Shown here in pieces: positions 56,620 through 64,000 of a stretch of 64,000 nucleotides of DNA (position 1 is its first letter; each line of letters opens with the position of its first letter). The notes beneath the pieces were generated by a model that worked only from the letters and a program-made list of their open reading frames with translations, had not been told where the DNA came from and searched no databases. Position numbers and translations under genes: made by a program. This DNA is from OMII01 sp947467385 (lineage in GTDB: Bacteria > Bdellovibrionota_C > UBA2361 > OMII01), in the NCBI GenBank assembly GCA_044360075.1, contig JBIKLA010000012.1, forward strand, positions 1-64,000, read 5' to 3'.

Positions 56620-57249
56620 ATGGACTCTTACAAGCGGCTTCTTCTCGCCAACAAGGCGTGGGTTCAGGAAAAGACCACTCTCGCCCCGGACTTCTTCTCA
56701 AGCCTCGCCAAGGAGCAGAAGCCAGAGTTTCTTTGGGTCGGATGCTCAGACAGCCGTGTACCAGCAGAGGAGGTTACCGGCACCCAGCCCGGAGAGATCT
56801 TCGCGCATCGCAACATCGCTAATCTCGTCAACCACACCGACGTTAATTTCCAGAGCGTGCTCTCGTTTGCGGTGGAATACCTTAAGGTAAAGCACGTCAT
56901 CGTGTGTGGACACTACGGGTGCGGCGGCGTGAAGGCTGCGCTCTCTCGGCAGCGCTTTGGCATCCTCGACGAGTGGCTCAGGCAGATCAAGGACACCTTT
57001 TATTTGCACCAAGATGAGGTGCTCGGAGTGGGCAATTTTGAGCAGCAGGCCGACAAGCTCGTTGAGCTCAACATTCATGAGCAGCTCCGCAACCTTATGA
57101 AGACAAAGATCATCCAGAAGGCATGGATTGAGGAAAAGCGGCCGACCCTGCACGGCTGGGTATACGGCGTAAAGGATGGGCTGCTCAAGAGCCTCTACAA
57201 GATCGATCCGGGAACCCCGCTCCACGAGATCTATCAGTACGAGTTCTAG
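56620..57249 (+). CDS. can: Beta-class carbonic anhydrase, copy 2
   Basis: 209 residues, near-copy of the first enzyme: MDSYKRLLLANKAWVQEK, WVGCSDSRVPAEEVTGTQP (Cys42, Asp44, Arg46) and CGHYGCGGVKAAL (His98, Cys101). Differences are spread over the protein, so the duplication is not recent. GGAAGG lies 5 bases before the ATG; it starts 9 bases after SulP copy 2. Two paralogues may differ in zinc affinity, expression or coupling to their transporter. Confidence 0.96.
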   Translation: MDSYKRLLLANKAWVQEKTTLAPDFFSSLAKEQKPEFLWVGCSDSRVPAEEVTGTQPGEIFAHRNIANLVNHTDVNFQSVLSFAVEYLKVKHVIVCGHYGCGGVKAALSRQRFGILDEWLRQIKDTFYLHQDEVLGVGNFEQQADKLVELNIHEQLRNLMKTKIIQKAWIEEKRPTLHGWVYGVKDGLLKSLYKIDPGTPLHEIYQYEF

Positions 57250-57349
57250 CCTTTAGGGCTCTATTAGTCGCCTACTGGCTTCCTGCCTGAGGCTTCCTTA
57301 AGGCCCGTGTTCTCCTTACCATGGGACCGGTCATTCAACTGTTCTGGAT

Positions 57350-58414
57350 GTGCAGGCCATGAACCGGCATTATTCTAAGATTCCTGATACTCCCACTGAC
57401 TTGTCAGGGCTCTCCGCGCCGCATCGGCGCAGCATGTGCGCCTCCAACGTGCTCCGCTCGGCATCGACTGACCTAGCCTACGTCCTCGGAGCCTGGACAG
57501 CGCACATCGAAGTTGGAACCCCCCGGCAGCGCTTTCTCTCGTTCTGCTCCCGCCGCCTCCACGGCTTTCCACCCCTCATCGAAGCGCTCACGGTGGTGTC
57601 GGGCGAGCCTCCGCTAATGAATCCTGCAACGATCGGGGAGTACTCAGGACGCCGAATTAGGTGCCTCTGCCCACTACTAAGTGATCACTTGCACGAGATA
57701 ACGGCCAACAACTCCCGCGTGCCCTGGGAGCATCTGGCAACGCGCTTAGAGCAGCAAAGTTACCTACGCGGGCTCTTTGACCACGGCGGATGGATGTCCC
57801 ACGGCTCCTCTCCTGGACTCGGGGTTAACAAGACTTCAGGACTCCACCTGCTGCAAGACATCGGGCGAGTTTTCTTTCGCCTGGGCATCTATCCGCTCGT
57901 GCTCGGGGGTGAGCTGCCCTCATTGAGGCTTCGCGATCGATGCGACTGGGTCTTGTTTCAGGAGCATGTAGGCTTCTCGGCCCTGCCCGATGGACGCGCG
58001 TTGAGGGCGCTTTGCGGGCGTGAGGGGTCAAGGCGCAGCTATTCCGTGGAGGAATACCAGCACGTAATGCGCTTGCATGGTCAGCGGCAGCTTTCTGCGC
58101 AATCCATTTCGAGCGCCACTGGTGTCCCCCAAAATACGGTCCGTGACTGGGTCGAGCGGGGCCAGATGCCGCGCGTCTTTCGTCGCTTCTGCGAGCTTCA
58201 GGCAACCGAGGACGCATCGCCAGACCCAGGCGTGATATCTCTCCTCTTTCGCGAATACGGGGCGTCCTCTGAGCTTGCTCGACGGGTTTCCAAAAGGATG
58301 GGGATCAGCAAGGTGCTCCAGGCTCTTGCGGACTGCTCCGCGCAGGCAGACGCACACCTCGGAGACGAGCCTCTTGCGCGGCTCCTCCTAACGCCCGCTA
58401 GGCGTCGGTATTAG
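57350..58414 (+). CDS. LAGLIDADG-like protein with C-terminal HTH, nuclease residues lost
   Basis: 354 residues, GTG start (ATG at 57359 also possible). Residues 41-54 (DLAYVLGAWTAHIE) resemble the first LAGLIDADG helix, and 137-148 (SYLRGLFDHGGW) the second. The usual catalytic aspartates are His52 and Gly146, so cleavage is unlikely. VFFRLGIYPLVL and the following ...LFQEHVGF match the core strands of such endonucleases. Residues about 248-276 form a helix-turn-helix (LSAQSISSATGVPQNTVRDW). This layout, dead LAGLIDADG plus C-terminal HTH, recalls the regulator WhiA. It is probably a DNA-binding regulator; the target is unknown. Its stop overlaps that of the next gene. Confidence 0.65.
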   Translation: MQAMNRHYSKIPDTPTDLSGLSAPHRRSMCASNVLRSASTDLAYVLGAWTAHIEVGTPRQRFLSFCSRRLHGFPPLIEALTVVSGEPPLMNPATIGEYSGRRIRCLCPLLSDHLHEITANNSRVPWEHLATRLEQQSYLRGLFDHGGWMSHGSSPGLGVNKTSGLHLLQDIGRVFFRLGIYPLVLGGELPSLRLRDRCDWVLFQEHVGFSALPDGRALRALCGREGSRRSYSVEEYQHVMRLHGQRQLSAQSISSATGVPQNTVRDWVERGQMPRVFRRFCELQATEDASPDPGVISLLFREYGASSELARRVSKRMGISKVLQALADCSAQADAHLGDEPLARLLLTPARRRY

Positions 58415-58833
58415 CGGTAATAGTTTCCGTGAGTCGGGCCGTTGTAGTAGTAGCGCCGATCGCTCTCGGGCGGGTTCCCCGTCGGGCCATCATCCCGGAT
58501 GCGATCACGCAGGTCCTCAAGCTTGCGCTGGCGCGCATAAATCTCTGCGGAGTTCTTTTGAATCTGTGCGACCTTGCGCTCTGACACTCGCGAATCGCTA
58601 TTGTAATCGAGGTACGCACCGAGCGCGATTCCAACCGGAAGCCCTATCGCGCCACCCAACAGGGCGCTCGTTGCGATATCTCCATTTGCGATTACCGCCC
58701 CAATGATTGCTCCGGTTCCCGCTCCTGCTGCGGTTCCCCCGAGAGCTCCCCAGCCAAGTGACTCAGCACTGAGGCCGCAGCCAGAGACGGCAATCGAGGA
58801 GGCAACAACCAAACTTAAGAAATTCTTGCTCAT
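58411..58833 (-). CDS. Glycine-zipper lipoprotein
   Basis: About 140 residues. Lipoprotein signal: LVVASSIAVSGC with the lipobox AVSGC. It then has a glycine-zipper stretch (WGALGGTAAGAGTGAIIGAVIA...ALLGGAIGLPVGIALGAYLDY) that can span or line a membrane, a charged helix and a Tyr/Asn/Gly-rich tail (RRYYYNGPTHGNYYR). It starts at ATG 58833. Convergent with the LAGLIDADG-like gene, the two stop codons overlapping in TTAG. Role unknown; outer-membrane structural lipoprotein is likely. Confidence 0.75.
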   Translation of the reverse strand: MSKNFLSLVVASSIAVSGCGLSAESLGWGALGGTAAGAGTGAIIGAVIANGDIATSALLGGAIGLPVGIALGAYLDYNSDSRVSERKVAQIQKNSAEIYARQRKLEDLRDRIRDDGPTGNPPESDRRYYYNGPTHGNYYR

Positions 58834-59027
58834 AACCAAAAGCAGCTCTCTAGAATCATTACCCTGTTATGCGTAGTGGGGGTGCCGGTGTTGCATCTAA
58901 AACCTCTTTTTAGTTAGCAACAGTCCGTTTCTGTATACTCGCCAGGCTAAATATCTGATATTACCCAAGAAACGGTCCTGCGCTTTCTGAATGAAAGCAC
59001 TCCGAGAATGTCGTAGCGATCATCTAA

Positions 59028-61796
59028 ATGCCTACTATGCCAAAGCCCTCCCTCAATGCTGAACAGAAGCGGATGCAGGACGACGACAAGCGAGTCCGCA
59101 ACTGGAAGCGCTGGGGCCCCTACCTGTCCGAACGCCAATGGGGAACCGTGCGCGAGGACTACTCGCCCGACGGCTCCGTGTGGTCGTACTTCACTCACGA
59201 CCAGGCTCGCAGCCGCACGTACCGCTGGGGCGAAGACGGGTTGCTGGGCATAGCCGATCGGCAGTGCCGCATCTGCTTCGCGCCCGCTTTCTGGAACGGC
59301 AAGGACTCAATTCTCAAGGAGAGGCTCTTCGGGCTGAGCGGCGCGGAGGGAAATCACGGCGAGGACGTCAAGGAGTGCTACTACTACCTTGAGTCTACCC
59401 CTACGCACTCGTATATGCGCGGGCTCTACAAGTACCCGCAGCGCGAGTTTCCCTATGGGCTTTTGGTCGACGAAAACCGGCGGCGCAGCAGAAACGAGCG
59501 CGAGTATGAGCTGACCGACACAGGTATCTTTGACTCTAACGAGTACTTCGACATCTTCGTCGAATACGCCAAGGCCGGCCCCAACGACATGCTCATCAAG
59601 ATAACGGCCCATAACCGGGGCGACAGCGACGCCCCGCTGCATGTCCTGCCGACCGTATGGTTCCGCAACACGTGGAGCTGGGGCCGCACCGGCGAGGGCT
59701 ACACTATCAAGCCGCGCGTCTCCCTGCTTGAGGACGACCGCTTTTTGCTCGTTCACCCTCAGCTCGATCCCTTTGTGTTTCTGTCGGACCCCGCCAATGC
59801 GGCCATCTATCCGACGGCGCTCTTTACCGAGAACGAGACGAATCGGTGGCGGCTCTTTGGTGGCGAAAATGCATCCTCGTACGTCAAGGATGCCTTCCAC
59901 CGATACGTGATTAACGGCGAAGAGCATGCCGTTAACCCCACTTTTTCGGGCACTAAGGCCACGCTACTGTACAAGACGCAGGTTCGGGCGCGCAGCTCCA
60001 TCACCCTAAAGTTTCGCCTGAAGTCATCATCCACTCCTCATAAGGAGCGCTTCACGAAAGATTTCGACCGTATCTTTGAGTCTCGCAAGGCAGAGTGCTC
60101 AGAGTTCTACGACGCGGTTCTCCCGGCAACTGCGGATGCCGACAAGCGCGAGATCCTCGTGCAGTCGTACAGCGGCCTCCTCTGGACGAAACAGTTCTAC
60201 TACTACGCGGTGCGCGAATGGCTTGAGGGCGATCCAACGCAGCCAACGCCGGCTGCACAGCGCCGCAAGCAGCGAAACCACGAGTGGGAGCACCTCTACA
60301 ACCGGGATATCATCTCCGTGCCGGACAAGTGGGAGTACCCCTGGTATGCCGCCTGGGACCTTGCGTTCCATATGGTTCCCTTCGCGCGCATCGACCCGTC
60401 GTTCGCCAAGCAGCAGCTGCTCCTCATGCTGCGTGAGTGGTACATGCACCCAAATGGCCAGATCCCGGCCTATGAGTTTGAGTTCTCAAACGTGAACCCC
60501 CCGGTGCATGCCTGGGCGTGCTGGCGCGTGTACCAGATGACGAAGCAGGATGGGAAAGGCGACCAGGTATTCCTCAAGCGCGCCTTTTCGAAGCTCCTGC
60601 TTAACTTCACCTGGTGGGTAAACCGGAAGGACACCCACGGCAAAAACCTCTTCGCCGGCGGCTTCCTTGGGCTCGACAATATCGGGGTCTTCGACCGCAG
60701 CGCGCCACTACCAAAGGGCGGCTCGCTCCAACAGGCAGACGCAACCGCGTGGATGGCCTTCTACTGCGCAACGATGCTCGCGATGGCGCTTGAGCTGGCA
60801 GCCTCAAATGAGGAGTACGAAGACCTAGCCTCGAAATTTTTTGAGCACTTCATCTCGATCTCCTCTGCCATAAACCACTTCGGTGGTACTGGCCTGTGGG
60901 ATCAGCTTGACGGCTTCTACTATGACCAGCTTGAGCTCGACAGTACGAGCATCCCGCTTCGTGTGCGCTCCCTGGTCGGCGTGATCCCCCTTTTCGCGGT
61001 GGAGGTGATCGACAACGCCACTATCGATCGGCTTCCGGGCTTCAAGAAGCGGCTCGAATGGTTCATCGCGAACCACGCAGACCTCGCCAAGCAAATCGCT
61101 TTTACAGATCACTCGGCGCAGTTCGTGATCGGGGAAAACGGGGCAAGAGCTCCAGGCGGCGTGCGCCTTCTCGCTGTCCCCTCTTCGGAGCGGCTCGCGC
61201 GCATGCTCAAGTACATTCTGAGCGAAACTGAGTTTCTCTCCCAGCACGGCATGCGCTCGCTCTCAAAAATTCACGCCGAGTTCCCATACCGCCTGACCTT
61301 GGAGAACCGGGATTACGGAATCGACTATTGCCCTGGCGACTCGAATACCGACTTCTTTGGCGGCAACTCTAATTGGCGGGGCCCTGTCTGGTTTCCAATT
61401 AACGCCCTGCTCATTGAGGCACTCGATCGCTACCACTCTTTCTATGGCGACACCTTTAAGGTTGAGTGCCCTACCGGCTCAGGAAACCTCATGAACCTAC
61501 ATCAGGTGGCGGATGAACTGTCACGCAGGCTGAGCTCCCTCTTCCTGCCTAACGCTGATGGCAAGCGGCCCTGCCACGGCGACGACACCCGATATGCTAC
61601 TGACCCCCTCTGGAAGGACCTCATCCTCTTCTACGAGCACTTCCACGGCGACACGGGGCGGGGAATTGGGGCGAGCCATCAGACAGGGTGGACCTCGCTC
61701 GTCTCGCTCTGCATTGAGCGCATGATCTTGAACTCCGCTAGCGACCAGCCAGTGCCGGCCTCGTCAGAGAAGGCTGATCCTCGCCGGACTGCTTAG
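59028..61796 (+). CDS. GH63-like glucosidase (mannosyl-oligosaccharide glucosidase family)
   Basis: 922 residues. No signal peptide, so cytoplasmic. N-terminal beta-rich domain opens WKRWGPYLSERQWGTVREDYSPDGSVWSYFTHDQARSRTYRWGEDG; then an (alpha/alpha)6 barrel with WYAAWDLAFHMVPFARID (the aspartate in WDLAFH is the likely acid), GGFLGLDNIGVFDRSAPLP, and NSNWRGPVWFPINALLIEAL near the end, where the base would lie. Bacterial members cleave alpha-glucosides such as glucosylglycerate or trehalose-like compounds; the substrate is not fixed here. Lies beside GH57 and GT4 genes, so storage or compatible-solute sugar metabolism is a fair inference. Confidence 0.85.
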   Translation: MPTMPKPSLNAEQKRMQDDDKRVRNWKRWGPYLSERQWGTVREDYSPDGSVWSYFTHDQARSRTYRWGEDGLLGIADRQCRICFAPAFWNGKDSILKERLFGLSGAEGNHGEDVKECYYYLESTPTHSYMRGLYKYPQREFPYGLLVDENRRRSRNEREYELTDTGIFDSNEYFDIFVEYAKAGPNDMLIKITAHNRGDSDAPLHVLPTVWFRNTWSWGRTGEGYTIKPRVSLLEDDRFLLVHPQLDPFVFLSDPANAAIYPTALFTENETNRWRLFGGENASSYVKDAFHRYVINGEEHAVNPTFSGTKATLLYKTQVRARSSITLKFRLKSSSTPHKERFTKDFDRIFESRKAECSEFYDAVLPATADADKREILVQSYSGLLWTKQFYYYAVREWLEGDPTQPTPAAQRRKQRNHEWEHLYNRDIISVPDKWEYPWYAAWDLAFHMVPFARIDPSFAKQQLLLMLREWYMHPNGQIPAYEFEFSNVNPPVHAWACWRVYQMTKQDGKGDQVFLKRAFSKLLLNFTWWVNRKDTHGKNLFAGGFLGLDNIGVFDRSAPLPKGGSLQQADATAWMAFYCATMLAMALELAASNEEYEDLASKFFEHFISISSAINHFGGTGLWDQLDGFYYDQLELDSTSIPLRVRSLVGVIPLFAVEVIDNATIDRLPGFKKRLEWFIANHADLAKQIAFTDHSAQFVIGENGARAPGGVRLLAVPSSERLARMLKYILSETEFLSQHGMRSLSKIHAEFPYRLTLENRDYGIDYCPGDSNTDFFGGNSNWRGPVWFPINALLIEALDRYHSFYGDTFKVECPTGSGNLMNLHQVADELSRRLSSLFLPNADGKRPCHGDDTRYATDPLWKDLILFYEHFHGDTGRGIGASHQTGWTSLVSLCIERMILNSASDQPVPASSEKADPRRTA

Positions 61797-61811
61797 CCTG
61801 CAAGGCTAAGC
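61791..61811. terminator. Bidirectional hairpin GCTTAGCC-5-GGCTAAGC over both stop codons
   Basis: Perfect 8-base dyad (61791-61798 and 61804-61811) with loop TGCAA. The stop of the plus-strand glucosidase (TAG 61794-61796) is in the left arm and the stop of the minus-strand GH57 gene (61806-61808) in the right arm, only nine bases apart. No T-run follows on either side, so it may block 3' exonucleases or act with Rho. Confidence 0.5.
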
Positions 61812-62981
61812 GAGCCGGGCGGAGAGGTCCCGCACAACATTCATGTACGCCATGAAGGCCTCATACGGAGTGTCGAAGGGCCGAAAATACGAGTGCACGC
61901 CTCCGTCCGTCCCGCCCTTTGTCGACATGTAGTAAAAGTGGTCCGAGGTCTGTAGCTTTCGCCACGTCTCTAGCAGCTCCTTATCTCCGGAGGCCCTAAT
62001 CCGATCGCCAAACTCGTAGATGCGGGCAAGTGCGCTTCGCTGCAGGTCATTCCCCATCCACGTGCTTGCATCCCGCGACTCGTCGGCCCACGAGCTTACC
62101 ACTGGGACCGGCAGCTCCTCACGGCGAAGGGCGCGTGCTGCAAGCTCAGAGGGCGTCTTAAAGTCCCAGGCAGAGAGACCCAGCACAGCCTCCGGAACTC
62201 CCTGCAGGAAGGAGAAAACGGAGGTAGATTCCTCGAGGTGCTCGCCGAAGGTCTCATAGTCTAGGAAGACTCCAGCCGTGTCCGAGTCAGCCGGCAGGGA
62301 CTGTAGGCGCCGAACGAAGCTCTCGGGAGTAAGGGGGGTTCCGGGGCCATCCGCGAAGGGGAAGCGAAATGCGATATCATCCGAGAGTCGGTAGTTCCTG
62401 AGCAAAAGCGGAAGGGCCGTGCGAGCGGCACGAAAAGGGGCCTGGGAGCTCCTCCAGCCCAGCACATCATCAGATCCTTCAGCCAAGATAGCCTTAAAGC
62501 CCAAGCGCTCAACGAGCGCGCCAATTGCGTCGGAGTATAGCAGCTCTGTGTTTCGGAATACCCTCGGAGCGAGCCCGAACTCCCGCTCTATGTGAGCCGA
62601 ATGCCCCTCGATCTGGGCGACGAATTCAGCCTCGTCATGCAGCGACGCAAGCGAATGGTGGGAAGTTTCGGCGAGGAACTCAACCGCCCCCGTCTGCGCC
62701 AACGCACGAAATGACTCAAGCGCATCCGGCGCGTACAGCTGCATCTGCTCAATCGCCGTCCCGGTAACTGAAAAGGCAACGCGAAACATGCCCTCAGTGC
62801 GCTGAATAAGCTTCAGTATCGCCTTATTGGCAGGCAGGTAGCACCGATCCGCGACGCGCCGCATGATCGCCCTGTTCTGCCCCTCATCAAAATAGTCACG
62901 GCTCTTGCCGATGTCGAAGAATGAGTACCTTCGAAGCCGGAAGGGCTGATGAACCTGGAAGTATAAACAGATACTCGGCAT
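61806..62981 (-). CDS. GH57 family glycoside hydrolase (alpha-amylase-like)
   Basis: 391 residues. Begins with SICLYFQVHQPFRLRRYSFFDIG, the GH57 first motif (HQP). The catalytic nucleophile is Glu146 in RVFRNTELLYSD, and the likely acid is Asp241 in FLDYETFGEH. GMFRVAFSVTGTAIEQM and ETSHHSLASL are other GH57 regions. It would cut alpha-glucans in the cytoplasm, as an amylase or 4-alpha-glucanotransferase. It follows the glycosyltransferase on the same strand by 24 bases, a pair seen in glycogen-related clusters. Confidence 0.9.
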   Translation of the reverse strand: MPSICLYFQVHQPFRLRRYSFFDIGKSRDYFDEGQNRAIMRRVADRCYLPANKAILKLIQRTEGMFRVAFSVTGTAIEQMQLYAPDALESFRALAQTGAVEFLAETSHHSLASLHDEAEFVAQIEGHSAHIEREFGLAPRVFRNTELLYSDAIGALVERLGFKAILAEGSDDVLGWRSSQAPFRAARTALPLLLRNYRLSDDIAFRFPFADGPGTPLTPESFVRRLQSLPADSDTAGVFLDYETFGEHLEESTSVFSFLQGVPEAVLGLSAWDFKTPSELAARALRREELPVPVVSSWADESRDASTWMGNDLQRSALARIYEFGDRIRASGDKELLETWRKLQTSDHFYYMSTKGGTDGGVHSYFRPFDTPYEAFMAYMNVVRDLSARLA

Positions 62982-63004
62982 GCCCTGCCCCGTTTAGAGC
63001 GGCC

Positions 63005-64000
63005 CTACGGGGCCACGTCCTGGTAGACGGATATCGTCTTCTGCGCAGCTGCATCCCAGTGAAGCTTCTTGACCTCCTCGCGCGCTTTGCACACAAGCTC
63101 CCGCCGCAGCTCCTCATGAAGGAGGGCATTAATGATCATGTCTGCCATCTTGTCGGTATCCCAGAAGTCGGCCTTGAGGGCGTGATCAATGACCTCGGCT
63201 ACTCCCGACTGCTTGGAGATGATTACCGGCGTGTCGAAGCTGATAGCCTCGAGGGCAGCAATGCCGAAAGGCTCCGACACCGATGGCATCACGTACAGGT
63301 CCGCGATTGAGAACATCTCCTCCAGCTCCTCGCCCTGCAGGAATCCCGGAAAGAGAAAATGATTCTGGAGCTGTAGGGACTCCACCTTCTCCATGAGCCC
63401 ACCAAGCATGTCGCCACTGCCGGCCAGCACAAAAAGAACGTCTGGCACATGCGGAATGACGCGCGAGGCCACGTCAACGAAGTGTCCTGGACCTTTTTGG
63501 GCGGTAACGCGCCCGAGGAAGAGCACCACATGCCGCGGCCACGTTTTCTTGATGCGGTAGCCCTGCACAGCCTGGCGCGGATAGACGCCGTTGTGGATGA
63601 CCGAGATCTTGTCGGCAGTAATGCCAAGCTTCTCCTCAAGCATGCGGCGCGTGTAGTGGCTCACAACGATAACCCTGTCCGCTGCCTCAACCCCAAAGCG
63701 CTCGATCTGGTCGATTTGCTCATTGATGCACAAGCCGCTTCGGTCGTGCTCAAGGCTGTGCACGTGCACTACCAGCGGCTTGCCAGTAAGCTCTGCAAGC
63801 GCCACGCCCGCCGGGAAGGTCATCCAGTCATGAGCATGGATGACATCGAATTCCTCGCTCGCGATGCGGCTCAGCACGTTGCCGGTAAAACGCTCCACTT
63901 CACGGAAGATATCCTCCCCGTAGTGTCCTTCAGCTGGAACCGGAACCTCAGGGTAAAAATCCTCGCGGTAGAGGGCGCTAATAAGGTCAACGCCATATAC
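63005..64000 (-). CDS. GT4 glycosyltransferase, glycogen synthase-like (partial)
   Basis: C-terminal part of a GT-B fold enzyme. The frame stays open to the right edge, so the true start lies beyond the window. Visible: FDVIHAHDWMTFPAGVAL (end of N-lobe), VVHVHSLEHDRSGL, VIVVSHYTRRMLEEKLGI, KISVIHNGV, VVLFLGRVTAQKG, and the EX7E nucleotide-sugar motif in MPSVSEPFGIAALEAISF, followed by PVIISKQSGVAEVI. It would transfer glucose (or a relative) to build alpha-glucan. Paired with GH57. Confidence 0.88.
   Translation of the reverse strand, partial: VYGVDLISALYREDFYPEVPVPAEGHYGEDIFREVERFTGNVLSRIASEEFDVIHAHDWMTFPAGVALAELTGKPLVVHVHSLEHDRSGLCINEQIDQIERFGVEAADRVIVVSHYTRRMLEEKLGITADKISVIHNGVYPRQAVQGYRIKKTWPRHVVLFLGRVTAQKGPGHFVDVASRVIPHVPDVLFVLAGSGDMLGGLMEKVESLQLQNHFLFPGFLQGEELEEMFSIADLYVMPSVSEPFGIAALEAISFDTPVIISKQSGVAEVIDHALKADFWDTDKMADMIINALLHEELRRELVCKAREEVKKLHWDAAAQKTISVYQDVAP

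Overview
The window is a gene-dense, moderately high-GC stretch of a bacterial chromosome. LptB, a SurA-type periplasmic isomerase, lipoproteins, a TonB-dependent receptor with a TonB-like partner protein, and the rpoN-hpf-rapZ order all point to a Gram-negative (diderm) bacterium of broadly proteobacterial type. I cannot place it more precisely. I saw no rRNA, tRNA, phage, insertion sequence or CRISPR array.

Layout. 0-6.5 kb: a TonB-like protein cut by the window edge, a flippase-like membrane protein, the last two haem genes (hemG, hemH) and serA. 6.6-21 kb: a SWIM/SNF2 ATPase, an IHF-like DNA-bending protein, an M28 peptidase, transketolase, a thioredoxin-like protein, an alpha/beta hydrolase, topoisomerase IV (parE, parC) and a trimmed NagA-like deacetylase. 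21.1-26.5 kb: a highly structured intergenic region, then tmk-holB-(MetG tRNA-binding domain only)-tatD-enoyl-CoA hydratase-MBL hydrolase. 26.6-33.7 kb: an unrecognised 509-aa protein, NfeD/SPFH/thioredoxin, MFS-Nudix, a phosphoribosyltransferase and PilT. 33.9-42 kb: mfd, a SurA-like PPIase, phosphomannomutase and a UvrA-derived protein that has lost its ATP-binding loops. 42-43.4 kb: two small genes, an inverted array of degenerate hexamers and a dyad-rich non-coding stretch. 43.4-50 kb: pcnB, lptB, rpoN, hpf, rapZ, metK. 50-57.2 kb: a zinc and inorganic-carbon island with a ZnuD-like receptor, Zur, a Zur-like operator and two tandem copies of a [SulP transporter + beta-carbonic anhydrase] unit. 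57.3-64 kb: a LAGLIDADG-like protein with a C-terminal HTH, a glycine-zipper lipoprotein, and a carbohydrate cluster (GH63-like glucosidase, GH57 enzyme, GT4 glycosyltransferase running off the right edge).

Most promising points: (1) the UvrA-like pseudo-ATPase encoded three genes after mfd, whose product normally recruits UvrA; (2) the nuclease-dead LAGLIDADG/HTH protein, built like WhiA; (3) the duplicated SulP-carbonic anhydrase unit under a probable Zur operator; (4) the hexamer inverted array; (5) two dyad-rich intergenic regions that could encode structured RNAs.
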